Made by a program: the position numbers and the translations under genes. This document shows, piece after piece, positions 8,984 through 17,602 of a stretch of 38,415 bases of DNA. The DNA is from Lachnospiraceae bacterium (GTDB lineage: Bacteria > Bacillota > Clostridia > Lachnospirales > Lachnospiraceae). The DNA is taken from the NCBI GenBank assembly GCA_029005135.1, contig JAQXFO010000005.1:1-38415 (forward strand), written 5' to 3'. The notes beneath the pieces are model-generated. The model was not told where the DNA came from. It saw nothing but the letters and a program-made list of their open reading frames with translations, and ran no database searches. The first letter of the stretch is position 1. Each line of letters opens with the position of its first letter.

Positions 8984-10196
8984 AATGCTGACACTCGAAA
9001 GCTTTGAAGAAGCTTCCGAAAAAGTCAAAGAAGCGACAGTGGCCACGCACCTGGTTTACAGCGATTATTTCAGCCGGATGTGCGGCAACAAAGTGTATCT
9101 CAAACCGGAAAACATGCAGAACACCGGTGCCTACAAGGTCAGAGGCGCCTATTATAAAATCAGTCGTCTGACCGAAGAGGAAAAGGCCCGTGGTCTGATC
9201 ACCGCCTCGGCCGGCAATCACGCCCAGGGAGTTGCCTACGCGGCGGCTAAATGCCATGCCAAAGCCTATATCGTCATGCCCACGACGACGCCCCTTATTA
9301 AAATCGAACGCACCAAATCCTACGGTGCCGAGGTCATCCTCTACGGTGATGTTTATGATGAAGCCTGCCGTTTCGCCATACAGCTGGCGGAAGAGAAGGG
9401 CTATACCTTTATCCATCCTTTTAACGATCCGGCGGTGGCTACGGGACAGGGCTCCATTGCCATGGAAATATCCAAAGATCTGCCGCTGACGGATATCATC
9501 CTGGTCCCGGTCGGCGGCGGCGGTCTGGCCACCGGTGTTGCCGTGCTGGCCAAGATGCTGCATCCGAATATCAAGGTCATCGGTGTGGAGCCCGCGGGTG
9601 CCGCCTGTCTCAAAGCCTCCCTTGAAAAAGGCGAGGTCACCACGCTGCCCCATATCTCCACCATCGCCGACGGCACCGCCGTCATGACGCCGGGCGACAA
9701 GCTCTTTCCGTATCTGCAGAAGAATCTGGACGATATCATCACCATCGAGGACGATGAACTGGTGGCGGCCTTCCTGGATATGGTCGAGAATCACAAGATG
9801 ATTGTTGAGAACTCTGGCCTTTTGTCCGTCGCAGCACTGAAGCATCTGAATGTCCGGGACAAAAAGGTCGTCTGCATTCTTTCCGGCGGCAACATGGACG
9901 TTATCACCATGGCTTCTGTGGTTCAGAACGGTCTGATCCTGCGCGACAGGATCTTCACCACCTCTGTCCTTCTGCCGGACAAGCCCGGCATGCTGGTCAA
10001 GGTGGCTACGGTCATCGCCGAGAACAAGGGCAATGTCGTCAAGCTGGAGCACAACCAGTTCTACAGCACCAACCGCAGCGAGGCGGTGGAGCTGCGTGTC
10101 ACGATAGAGGCCTACGGCAGCGATCATAAGGCGACGATCATTGAAGCCCTTGAAAAGAGCGGTTTCAAACCTCGCGTTGTCAGAACGCAGCTGTAA
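8976..10196 (+). CDS. ilvA: Threonine ammonia-lyase with C-terminal ACT domain
   Basis: PLP enzyme that deaminates threonine to 2-oxobutanoate, for isoleucine synthesis or threonine catabolism. The start is chosen at the ATG at 8976 (406 residues), six bases after AGGAGG (8964-8969); ATGs at 8973 and 8985 are possible. Residues to note are the PLP lysine K54 in TGAYKVRGA, the SAGNHAQGVAYAA substrate loop and the phosphate-binding PVGGGGLATGV. The last 75 or so residues (LLPDKPGMLVKVATVIAENK) form one ACT domain. This is the medium-length form, between TdcB and the two-ACT IlvA, so biosynthetic versus catabolic use is undecided. The start lies 8 bases inside ftsY, an unusual partner. ilvB and ilvD lie about 8-10 kb away. 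A terminator follows. Confidence 0.92.
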   Translation: MSEMLTLESFEEASEKVKEATVATHLVYSDYFSRMCGNKVYLKPENMQNTGAYKVRGAYYKISRLTEEEKARGLITASAGNHAQGVAYAAAKCHAKAYIVMPTTTPLIKIERTKSYGAEVILYGDVYDEACRFAIQLAEEKGYTFIHPFNDPAVATGQGSIAMEISKDLPLTDIILVPVGGGGLATGVAVLAKMLHPNIKVIGVEPAGAACLKASLEKGEVTTLPHISTIADGTAVMTPGDKLFPYLQKNLDDIITIEDDELVAAFLDMVENHKMIVENSGLLSVAALKHLNVRDKKVVCILSGGNMDVITMASVVQNGLILRDRIFTTSVLLPDKPGMLVKVATVIAENKGNVVKLEHNQFYSTNRSEAVELRVTIEAYGSDHKATIIEALEKSGFKPRVVRTQL

Positions 10197-10234
10197 CCGA
10201 GCCGCTGTCAATTCATAGACTCAGAATAGATAAA

Positions 10235-10267
10235 ACGCCGCATCCCACAGAGGAATGCGGCGTTTTT
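10235..10267. terminator. Bidirectional terminator between ilvA and the activase gene
   Basis: ACGCCGCAT (10235-10243) pairs with ATGCGGCGT (10255-10263), and after one mismatch two more C-G pairs form. T residues follow on the plus strand (10263-10267). A run of A before the stem gives a T tract on the minus strand. It separates two convergent genes and can serve both. Confidence 0.9.
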
Positions 10268-10300
10268 GTCGTTGTGCGTCGATACGGTGTGTTGACAGCC

Positions 10301-13300
10301 TTATGAGTTTTCCAGGGTCTTTCTGGCTGTTGAGAGCATCAGCTTGATGCGGTTCAGCTGGTTGACCTCCGAAGCGCCGGGATCATAGTCCACAGCGGCA
10401 ATATTGGCTTCGGGATAACAGCGCCGGATCTCCTTGATGACGCCCTTGCCTACGATATGATTCGGCAGACAGGCAAAGGGCTGGATGCAGACGATGTTCG
10501 GCACACCCATATGGATCAGCTCCAGCATTTCGGCGGTGAGGAACCAGCCCTCGCCGGTCTGATTGCCGGTGGAGACGATGGGCGAAGCCGACCGGGCCAG
10601 TTCGCGGATGTTTGCCGGCGGCGCGAAGTGGCGGCTGCGTTTGAATTCTCGCGTGGCGGCGCCGCGAGCCATCTCCAGAGCCTTAATGGCCAGGTTGGCC
10701 TTGGCGGCGGAACTTCTGCGGAAACCGAGGTTCTGACTTTTGAAGTTCGCGTTGTAGAAGGCGTAATTGAAGAAATCGAGCAGATCGGGCACGACCGCTT
10801 CGGCGCCTTCGGCTTCCAGAAGATCCACCAGATGGTTGTTGGCGGCGGGCGAATACTTGACCAGGATCTCGCCGACGATGCCGACCCTCGGTTTTTTCTC
10901 GTCGGTGATCGGCAGATTGTCGAAATCGTGGATGATGCTGCGGCAGATACGGCTGAAGGCGGCAAAGCTCAGATCATCGCCGGCGACAAAGCGGCGGCAG
11001 TATTTTTCCCACTTGCGGTGCAGGCGGTTGGCAGAGCCCTTGACGGTCTCGTAGGGACGCATCCGATAGAGACATTTCATAATGACATCACCGAAAATAA
11101 TGCCGTAGGCCCCGCGGATCACCATGCGCGGCGTGATCTTGAAGCCGGGGTTCTCCTCCAGTCCGACCAGGTTGAGCGACAGCACGGGCACATAGTCCAT
11201 ACCGGCCTTTTTCAGGGCTCTTTTGATGAAGCCGACGTAATTGGAAGCCCGGCAGCCGCCTCCCGTCTGGGACATGATGAGAGCGGTCCGGTGTGTGTCG
11301 TAGCGCCCCGACTGCAGGGCGGAGATCATCTGGCCAACCGTCAGCAGGGACGGATAGCAGGCATCGTTATTGACGTATTTGAGGCCTGTGTCGATGGCCT
11401 TCTTATCCTGATCCGGCAGGATCTCCACATGATAGCCTTCCGGCTCAAAGGCAGACTGCAGGATATTGAAGTGAATCGGTGACATCTGCGGCGCCAGGAT
11501 CGTGTAGGTGCTGCGCATCTCCTTCGTGAAAACGACGCGGTCGAAGGCGGCAGAACGGACGGTGCGGGTCTTTTTCTCGTTATCGCGGACCCGGATGGCC
11601 GCCAGAAGAGAGCGGACGCGGATGCGGGCCGCCCCCAGGTTGTTGACCTCGTCGATCTTGAGACAGGTGTAAATCTTACCGCTGCCCGCCAGGATCTCCT
11701 GAACCTCGTCGGTGGTGACGGCATCAAGGCCGCAGCCGAAGGAATTCAGCTGAATCATATCCACATCATCCCGGGTCTTGATGAAATTGGCGGCGGCATA
11801 GAGGCGGGTGTGATACATCCACTGGTCATTGACGCGCAGGGGGCGGTCCAGAGGCGTAAGATGCGAGACGGAATCCTCCGTGAGCACCGCCATGCCGTAG
11901 GCGTTGATCATCTCGGGGATGCCGTGGTTGATCTCCGGGTCGATGTGATAGGGCCGGCCGGCCAGTACGATGCCGTGACGGCCTGTTCTTTCGAGATAAC
12001 GCAGCGTCTCCTCGCCCTTACGTCTGATGTCCTCACGGACGGCGGCCATTTCGGCCCAGCCGGCTTTGGCGGCCTCGACCACCTCCTGTTTGGGGAGATC
12101 GGCAAAGATAGCTGTCAGCCGTTCGGTCACGACCGTCTCGTTGGTCAGCGCCAGGAAGGGATTCATGAAGGTAATCGCAGGATCCCGCAGTTCCTCCACG
12201 TTGTTTTTGATGTTCTCCGCATAGGAGGTGACGATCGGGCAGTTATAGTGGTTGACGGCATCGGGGAACTCCTCCCGCTCGTAAGGTATGCAGGGATAGA
12301 AGATAAAGGTGATGCCCTGCTTCAGGAGGTAGCTGATATGGCCGTGAGCCAGCTTGGCCGGGTAACATTCGGATTCGCTGGGAATAGACTCGATGCCCAT
12401 CTCATAAATCCGGCGTGTCGAGGTCGGTGAGAGAACGACCCGGTAGCCCAGCTTCGTAAAGAAGGTGAACCAGAAGGGATAGTTCTCGAACATGTTGAGC
12501 ACCCGCGGAATACCCACGGTGCCGCGGACGGCTTCTTCCTCGCTGAGAGGTTCGTAATCAAAGAGACGCCGGTATTTGTATTCAAACAGATTCGGCAGAT
12601 GGTCCTTGTTCTTTTCCTTGCCGAGACCGCGTTCGCAGCGATTGCCGGAGATGAAGCGCCGGCCGCCGGGGAAGGTATTGATCGTCAGACGGCAGTGGTT
12701 CGTGCAGCCCTGACAGCGGGTCATGGCGGTCTTGTATTCAAAACGGTTGATCTCGTCGATGGTGAGCATGCCGGAGACCCTGCGGTCAGCACAGCGTTCA
12801 CGGGCGATCAAAGCTGCCCCGAAAGCCCCCATGATGCCGGCGATATCCGGTCGGATGACCTCACACTCGGCAATTTTCTCAAAGCTGCGTAAAACGGCAT
12901 CATTATAGAAGGTACCGCCCTGAACGACAATGCGGCGGCCCAGCTCGGATGCGTCGGAAACTTTGATGACCTTGTAGAGGGCATTTTTAATAACGGAATA
13001 CGCCAGTCCGGCGGATATATCCGCCACGGTCGCGCCTTCCTTCTGGGCCTGCTTTACCTTGGAATTCATGAAAACGGTGCAGCGTGTGCCCAAGTCGATG
13101 GGGTTGCGGGCAAAAAGTGCGGCTTTGGCAAAATCCCGAACGGAATAATTCAGGGACTGAGCGAAATTCTCAATGAAGGAGCCGCAGCCTGAGGAACAGG
13201 CCTCGTTGAGCATGACATCGTCGACGGCGTGATCCTTGATGCGGATGCATTTCATATCCTGACCGCCGATATCGAGGATGCAGTCCACCTCGGGGTCGAA

Positions 13301-14611
13301 GAAAGAGGCCGCATAGTAATGGGAAATGGTCTCGACCTCTCCCTCATCCAGCTGAAGTCCCGCCTTGATCAGGGCTTCCCCGTAGCCGGTGGAGCAGCTG
13401 CCGGCAATGACGCAGCCGTCGGGCATGTGGGCATAGGTCTCCTGGATGGCGCGGATGGCGGTGGCCAGAGGACTGCCGTGGTTATTATCATAGAAGGAAT
13501 ACAAAAGGCGGCCGTCTTCCGAGATCAGCGCTGTCTTGGTGGTGGTGGAGCCGGCATCGATGCCGAGAAAGCAGCGGCCCCGGTATGAGGCCAGATCGGC
13601 CCGGGCCACCACATAACGGCTCTGACGGGCGATAAAGGTGTCGTAGTCTTCACGGGATTGGAAGAGCGGCTCGAGGCGCTCCACTTCGAAATCCATCGTC
13701 ACGCCGCCGATCAGGCGGGATCTTATCTCACTGAGAAGGCGCGGCGCCGGTGAGGGCACGGGCCGCATGGCGCGGCCTTCCTTTTTGGCCTCTTCGGAGG
13801 CACGGGCCGTCAGCTCCTCAGCCGCCGCTTTTTCGGCCTGAAAGCCGGCACCGAGGGCGGCAAAGAGATGAGAGTTGTCCGGGAGAATGGTGTGCTCATC
13901 GTCCAGCTTCAGTGTACGGACAAAGGCTTCTCTCAGCTGGTCAAGAAAATGCAGCGGTCCGCCCAGGAAGGCCACATGGCCTCGGATCGGTTTGCCGCAG
14001 GCCAGGCCTGAGATGGTCTGATTGACGACAGCCTGGAAAATGGAAGCCGCCAGGTCTTCCTTGGTAGCACCTTCATTGATCAGCGGCTGAATATCCGTTT
14101 TGGCAAAGACGCCGCAGCGCGCCGCGATGGGATAGACGGCCTTGTAATGCCGGGCATACTCATTAAGACCGGGAGCATCCGTCTGGAGGAGCGAGGCCAT
14201 CTGGTCAATAAAGGAACCTGTACCGCCGGCACAGATGCCGTTCATGCGCTGTTCAATGGAGCCGTTTTCAAAATAGATGATCTTGGCGTCTTCACCGCCC
14301 AGCTCGATGGCCACATCCGTCTTCGGACAGGATTTTTCCAGCGCCGTGGAGACGGCGATGACCTCCTGAACGAAGGGGACACCGAGATGGCGGGAGAGTG
14401 TCAGCCCGCCTGAGCCGGTGATGGCCGGCATGACGGCAACATCACCGAGTTTGTCATAGGCCTCTGAGATCAGGGCGGCACAGGTTCCCTGGATCTCGGC
14501 AAAATGACGTCTGTAGTCGGCGAAAAGCAAGGTATCCTTTTCGTCCGTTATTGTGATTTTTACTGTTGTTGAGCCTATATCAATGCCAAGGCTGTAAAAT
14601 TTTTCTTCCAT
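10301..14611 (-). CDS. Large 2-hydroxyacyl-CoA dehydratase activase-related protein
   Basis: At 1436 residues this is the longest gene here. It belongs to the family that joins two BadF/BadG/BcrA/BcrD-type ATPase modules to a DUF2229 region and a HgdB-like C-terminal part. The first ATPase has [11 protein letters not shown] (residues 9-19) and cysteines at 127 (ICAGGTGSF) and 166 ([10 protein letters not shown]). These positions equal the two [4Fe-4S] cluster ligands reported for HgdC of Acidaminococcus. The second ATPase starts near 348 ([14 protein letters not shown]) with [10 protein letters not shown] and [12 protein letters not shown] cysteine cluster, [10 protein letters not shown], follows. 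The C-terminal half has further conserved cysteines ([26 protein letters not shown]). I infer ATP-driven electron transfer. No dehydratase subunit gene is adjacent and the substrate is unknown. An in-frame stop 12 bases upstream fixes the ATG. There is no ribosome binding site and the promoter abuts the start. Confidence 0.88.
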   Translation of the reverse strand: MEEKFYSLGIDIGSTTVKITITDEKDTLLFADYRRHFAEIQGTCAALISEAYDKLGDVAVMPAITGSGGLTLSRHLGVPFVQEVIAVSTALEKSCPKTDVAIELGGEDAKIIYFENGSIEQRMNGICAGGTGSFIDQMASLLQTDAPGLNEYARHYKAVYPIAARCGVFAKTDIQPLINEGATKEDLAASIFQAVVNQTISGLACGKPIRGHVAFLGGPLHFLDQLREAFVRTLKLDDEHTILPDNSHLFAALGAGFQAEKAAAEELTARASEEAKKEGRAMRPVPSPAPRLLSEIRSRLIGGVTMDFEVERLEPLFQSREDYDTFIARQSRYVVARADLASYRGRCFLGIDAGSTTTKTALISEDGRLLYSFYDNNHGSPLATAIRAIQETYAHMPDGCVIAGSCSTGYGEALIKAGLQLDEGEVETISHYYAASFFDPEVDCILDIGGQDMKCIRIKDHAVDDVMLNEACSSGCGSFIENFAQSLNYSVRDFAKAALFARNPIDLGTRCTVFMNSKVKQAQKEGATVADISAGLAYSVIKNALYKVIKVSDASELGRRIVVQGGTFYNDAVLRSFEKIAECEVIRPDIAGIMGAFGAALIARERCADRRVSGMLTIDEINRFEYKTAMTRCQGCTNHCRLTINTFPGGRRFISGNRCERGLGKEKNKDHLPNLFEYKYRRLFDYEPLSEEEAVRGTVGIPRVLNMFENYPFWFTFFTKLGYRVVLSPTSTRRIYEMGIESIPSESECYPAKLAHGHISYLLKQGITFIFYPCIPYEREEFPDAVNHYNCPIVTSYAENIKNNVEELRDPAITFMNPFLALTNETVVTERLTAIFADLPKQEVVEAAKAGWAEMAAVREDIRRKGEETLRYLERTGRHGIVLAGRPYHIDPEINHGIPEMINAYGMAVLTEDSVSHLTPLDRPLRVNDQWMYHTRLYAAANFIKTRDDVDMIQLNSFGCGLDAVTTDEVQEILAGSGKIYTCLKIDEVNNLGAARIRVRSLLAAIRVRDNEKKTRTVRSAAFDRVVFTKEMRSTYTILAPQMSPIHFNILQSAFEPEGYHVEILPDQDKKAIDTGLKYVNNDACYPSLLTVGQMISALQSGRYDTHRTALIMSQTGGGCRASNYVGFIKRALKKAGMDYVPVLSLNLVGLEENPGFKITPRMVIRGAYGIIFGDVIMKCLYRMRPYETVKGSANRLHRKWEKYCRRFVAGDDLSFAAFSRICRSIIHDFDNLPITDEKKPRVGIVGEILVKYSPAANNHLVDLLEAEGAEAVVPDLLDFFNYAFYNANFKSQNLGFRRSSAAKANLAIKALEMARGAATREFKRSRHFAPPANIRELARSASPIVSTGNQTGEGWFLTAEMLELIHMGVPNIVCIQPFACLPNHIVGKGVIKEIRRCYPEANIAAVDYDPGASEVNQLNRIKLMLSTARKTLENS

Positions 14612-14619
14612 AGATAGGC

Positions 14620-14648
14620 ATTATACAACCGCCGGATTTTTTATTCAA
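14620..14648 (-). promoter_or_regulatory. Promoter of the activase gene, abutting its start codon
   Basis: Read on the minus strand: -35 TTGAAT (14643-14648), 17 bases, then a perfect -10 TATAAT (14620-14625). Only eight bases separate the -10 from the ATG at 14611-14609. Purine starts within reach are A at 14615 or the A of the ATG itself. The predicted mRNA has 0-4 leader bases and no Shine-Dalgarno sequence. Confidence 0.8.
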
Positions 14649-14715
14649 GAAAGGGGATCGGGGGAGCCCGTTGATTTAATGGGATTTTTATCTTTTGGTG
14701 TGCCGGGAAAAAGCA

Positions 14716-14744
14716 TTGGAAAGACGCCGCGGTGATGGTAGAAT
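14716..14744 (+). promoter_or_regulatory. Promoter of tgt, abutting its start codon
   Basis: TTGGAA (14716-14721) and TAGAAT (14739-14744) are 17 bases apart. Only six bases separate the -10 from the tgt ATG, so the A of the ATG (14751) sits at the expected start of transcription. An AGGG (14745-14748) lies upstream of that point and too close to the ATG to act as a normal ribosome binding site. Confidence 0.65.
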
Positions 14745-14750
14745 AGGGCC

Positions 14751-15881
14751 ATGATATATAAAGTGCTGAAGCGTGAGGGCCGCGCGAAAAGAGCCCATAT
14801 GGAAACGATACACGGCGTCATCGAGACGCCGGTCTTTATGAATGTCGGCACAGTGGCCGCCATCAAGGGCGCTGTGTCATCCCCGGATCTTCAGGGACTG
14901 AAGACCCAGGTGGAACTGTGCAACACCTATCATCTGCACCTGCGCCCCGGCGACGAGGTGGTGAAGAAGCTGGGCGGTATCCGGCCTTTTATGAACTGGG
15001 ACAAACCGGTGCTGACCGATTCCGGCGGCTTCCAGGTCTTTTCCCTGGCCAAGCTGCGCAATATCCGGGAAGAGGGCGTGACCTTTGCCTCTCACATTGA
15101 CGGTCATAAGATCTTCATGAGCCCGGAAGTCAGCATGCAGATACAGGCCAATCTCGGTTCCACCATCGCCATGGCCTTTGACGAGTGTGCACCCGCCCTG
15201 GCGGACAGAGCGTATGTAGAGAAATCGGTAGCCCGGACAGAAAGGTGGCTTGTCCGCTGTAAGGAGGAGATGGAACGCCAGAAGGCCCGTCCGGATGCCG
15301 TGAATCCCGAACAGCTCCTGTTCGGCATTAATCAGGGAGCCATTTTTGCGGACATCCGGCGCGACAATGCCCGCCGCATCGCGGAACTGGATCTCGACGG
15401 TTATGCCGTCGGCGGCCTGGCTGTGGGCGAAACCCATGAAGAGATGTATCATATCCTTGATGAGGTCGTTCCCTGCCTCCCGGCCGATAAACCGGTTTAT
15501 CTGATGGGTGTCGGAACGCCAGCCAATATCCTGGAGGGTGTGGAGCGCGGCGTGGATTTCTTCGACTGTGTCTATCCGGCGAGAAACGGCCGCCACGGGC
15601 ATGTCTACACCAATCACGGCCATCTGAATCTTTACAATGCCCGTTATGAGCTGGATACTTCGCCCATTGAGGAGGGCTGCCAGTGTCCGACCTGCCGGCA
15701 TCACAGCCGAGCCTATATCCATCACCTGCTGAAGGCCAAAGAGATGCTCGGCATGCGTCTTTGCGTGATGCACAATCTCTGGTTCTACAACACGATGATG
15801 GAGGAGATACGGGACGCGCTGGACAACGGCTGTTTCGCCGCCTACAAGAAGAAAAAGCTGGAAGGCATGGCGGAGGGCTGA
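14751..15881 (+). CDS. tgt: tRNA-guanine (queuine) transglycosylase
   Basis: Exchanges guanine-34 for the queuosine precursor preQ1 in tRNAs with GUN anticodons. The 376 residues match the family length. Active-site landmarks are TDSGGFQVFSL (the substrate-recognising Asp), GVGTPANILEGVERGVDFFDCVYPAR cut as GVGTPANI and FDCVYPARNGRHG (the nucleophilic Asp), and the zinc site CQCPTC with a histidine about 26 residues on. An in-frame TAG at 14739-14741 rules out a start upstream of 14751, and the next ATG would remove conserved residues. The start has no usable ribosome binding site and the predicted promoter abuts it. yajC follows, as in many bacteria; queA and secDF are not adjacent here. Confidence 0.97.
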   Translation: MIYKVLKREGRAKRAHMETIHGVIETPVFMNVGTVAAIKGAVSSPDLQGLKTQVELCNTYHLHLRPGDEVVKKLGGIRPFMNWDKPVLTDSGGFQVFSLAKLRNIREEGVTFASHIDGHKIFMSPEVSMQIQANLGSTIAMAFDECAPALADRAYVEKSVARTERWLVRCKEEMERQKARPDAVNPEQLLFGINQGAIFADIRRDNARRIAELDLDGYAVGGLAVGETHEEMYHILDEVVPCLPADKPVYLMGVGTPANILEGVERGVDFFDCVYPARNGRHGHVYTNHGHLNLYNARYELDTSPIEEGCQCPTCRHHSRAYIHHLLKAKEMLGMRLCVMHNLWFYNTMMEEIRDALDNGCFAAYKKKKLEGMAEG

Positions 15882-15896
15882 TACGCGGAGATTGTC

Positions 15897-15925
15897 TTGT
15901 CAAACCCCGGAGAATCCTGTATTAT
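15897..15925 (+). promoter_or_regulatory. Promoter for yajC
   Basis: TTGTCA (15897-15902) and TATTAT (15920-15925) are 17 bases apart. A second -10-like TATAAT lies at 15925-15930, but it has no -35 at normal spacing. The leader carries AGGAGG at 15956-15961, nine bases before the yajC start. Confidence 0.65.
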
Positions 15926-15969
15926 ATAATGTCAGAAAAGTGCGAAAGGCACGTTAGGAGGAATTTAAG

Positions 15970-16344
15970 ATGAATTTTGCATTAACAGGCTCAGCAGCCG
16001 GCGGCAGCCCCGTCGTCATGATCGTTTGGATCGTTGCCATGATCGCCCTGATCTACTTCATGATGATCCGCCCGCAGAAGAAAGAACAGAAGAGAATGAA
16101 TGCCATGCTGGCCAGCATGGAGGTCGGTGACAGTGTCGTTACCACCAGCGGCTTTTACGGTGTGCTGCTTGATATTACGGACGAGGATGTTATTGTTGAA
16201 TTCGGTAATAATAAAAACTGCCGCATCCCGATGAGAAAAGCGGCTATTGCACAGGTCGAAAAAGCCGGTACGGTTTCTGTACAGGCAGCTTCCAAAACAG
16301 AAGATAAGAAAGCCGACGAGAAGAAGGCGGATGAAGAGGCCTGA
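15970..16344 (+). CDS. yajC: Preprotein translocase accessory subunit YajC
   Basis: Small single-span membrane protein that associates with SecDF at the Sec translocon. The 124 residues have one transmembrane helix (about 15-34, VVMIVWIVAMIALIYFMMI) followed directly by the family signature RPQKKEQKRM. A soluble domain follows, with GDSVVTTSGFYGVLLDI and VEFGNNKNCRIP. The C-terminal 25 residues are a low-complexity Lys/Asp/Glu tail. The ATG has an excellent AGGAGG site. It follows tgt and ends in a terminator, so secD and secF must lie elsewhere. Confidence 0.95.
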   Translation: MNFALTGSAAGGSPVVMIVWIVAMIALIYFMMIRPQKKEQKRMNAMLASMEVGDSVVTTSGFYGVLLDITDEDVIVEFGNNKNCRIPMRKAAIAQVEKAGTVSVQAASKTEDKKADEKKADEEA

Positions 16345-16380
16345 GACAGCCTGTTCCGCGATATCCTGATCGGAAATGAC

Positions 16381-16423
16381 AAGGCTGGCCGCGCTGCATA
16401 AGATAGACGGTCAGCCTTTTTTT
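16381..16423 (+). terminator. Rho-independent terminator after yajC
   Basis: AAGGCTGGCC (16381-16390) pairs with GGTCAGCCTT (16410-16419), ten pairs with one G-T, and the stem runs into a T tract ending at 16423. The loop is about 19 bases. Confidence 0.85.
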
Positions 16424-16469
16424 ATCAAGAAAATGAGCCGGTAAAACCGGCAGAATGTGAGGAGATGTT

Positions 16470-17555
16470 ATGTCTTACCGTCTTGTTCTGATCCCCGGCG
16501 ACGGTATCGGTCCGGAGATCGTCAGAGCCGCGAAAAAAGTGCTGGATGCGGTCTTTGTCCGATTCGGTACTGAGGTCACTTATGAAGAAGTCCTGATGGG
16601 CGGCGCCTCCATCGATGTGAACGGTGTCCCGCTGACGGAAGAGACACTGAAGACCTGTCGTGAAGCCGATGCCGTGCTGATGGGCTCCATAGGCGGCGAT
16701 GCGTCCGTATCGCCCTGGTATAAACTGGAACCGTCGAAGCGCCCGGAGGCAGGGCTTCTCAGCCTGCGCAAGGGACTGAATCTGTTTGCCAACCTGCGTC
16801 CGGCTTATCTGTATCCGGAACTGCGGGATTCCTGCCCGCTGAAAAAGGAAGTCGCCGATAAGGGCTTTGACGTCATGATGGTGCGTGAACTCACCGGCGG
16901 CCTGTATTTCGGTGAACGTCATACCGACGTCGTGGACGGTGTCCGCACCGCCGTGGATACCCTGAGCTACAATGAAGAGGAGATCCGCCGCGCCGCCGTC
17001 AAGGCTTTTGAGATTGCCCGCAAGCGCCGCCAGTGTGTCACCCTGGTGGATAAGGCCAACGTGCTGGATTCCTCCCGTCTGTGGCGCAGTGTTGTCCGGG
17101 AGACGGCCGCGGCCTACCCGGATGTGGAGCTGAAGGTCATGCTGGTCGATAACTGCGCCATGCAGCTGATCAAGGATCCGGCCCAGTTTGACGTGGTGCT
17201 GACAGAGAATATGTTCGGTGATATTCTTTCCGATGAGATGAGCATGATTGCCGGGTCCATCGGCATGCTGCCTTCGGCCTCCCTTAATGAAACCAAGTTC
17301 GGTCTTTATGAGCCCAGCGGCGGTTCGGCGCCGGATATTGCCGGCAAGGGCATTGCCAACCCCATTGCCACAATCCTGTCGGCCTCGATGCTCCTCCGCT
17401 ACAGTCTGGATATGGATGAGGCCGCCGATGCCGTCGACGAAGCCGTACGCCGTGTCCTGAAGGACGGTTACCGTACCGGCGATATCTGGACGGAAGGCTG
17501 CCTGAAGGTTGGTACCGATGAGATGGCCGACCGGATCATTGAAAGACTGTTCTGA
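16470..17555 (+). CDS. leuB: 3-isopropylmalate dehydrogenase
   Basis: Oxidises and decarboxylates 3-isopropylmalate to 2-oxoisocaproate in leucine synthesis, using NAD. The 361 residues show LIPGDGIGPEIV at the N terminus, the substrate-binding VMMVRELTGGLYFGE, the metal-binding VDNCAMQLI, and TENMFGDILSDEMSMIAGSIG. The G-x-Y-F-G-E loop favours LeuB over isocitrate or tartrate relatives. A GAGGAG ribosome binding site precedes the ATG, and just before it is a small perfect hairpin (GCCGGT 16437-16442 with ACCGGC 16446-16451). I see no clear promoter between the yajC terminator and the gene, and no T-box leader. leuA, leuC and leuD are not in the window. ilvD follows after 47 bases. Confidence 0.95.
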   Translation: MSYRLVLIPGDGIGPEIVRAAKKVLDAVFVRFGTEVTYEEVLMGGASIDVNGVPLTEETLKTCREADAVLMGSIGGDASVSPWYKLEPSKRPEAGLLSLRKGLNLFANLRPAYLYPELRDSCPLKKEVADKGFDVMMVRELTGGLYFGERHTDVVDGVRTAVDTLSYNEEEIRRAAVKAFEIARKRRQCVTLVDKANVLDSSRLWRSVVRETAAAYPDVELKVMLVDNCAMQLIKDPAQFDVVLTENMFGDILSDEMSMIAGSIGMLPSASLNETKFGLYEPSGGSAPDIAGKGIANPIATILSASMLLRYSLDMDEAADAVDEAVRRVLKDGYRTGDIWTEGCLKVGTDEMADRIIERLF

Positions 17556-17602
17556 GATTTGCCGTTGACAGAAGATAAAAACAATACAGAAGAGGATTTG
17601 TT

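Noticed and set aside
8952-10211. 419-codon open frame opposite ilvA
   Set aside because: Same antisense shadow effect; it would also have to cross the start and stop regions of the real gene.
10457-11482. 341-codon open frame opposite the activase gene
   Set aside because: Shadow of the long minus-strand gene; composition is skewed (Gly, Asp, His) as in the other shadows.
14667-14689. Small hairpin CCCGTT/AATGGG followed by ATTTTT in the divergent region
   Set aside because: Only six pairs including one G-T, and no gene on the plus strand ends there. Probably chance.
15925-15930. Perfect TATAAT as the yajC -10
   Set aside because: The TTGTCA at 15897-15902 would be 22 bases away; the overlapping TATTAT at 15920-15925 gives 17. 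It could still be a secondary start.
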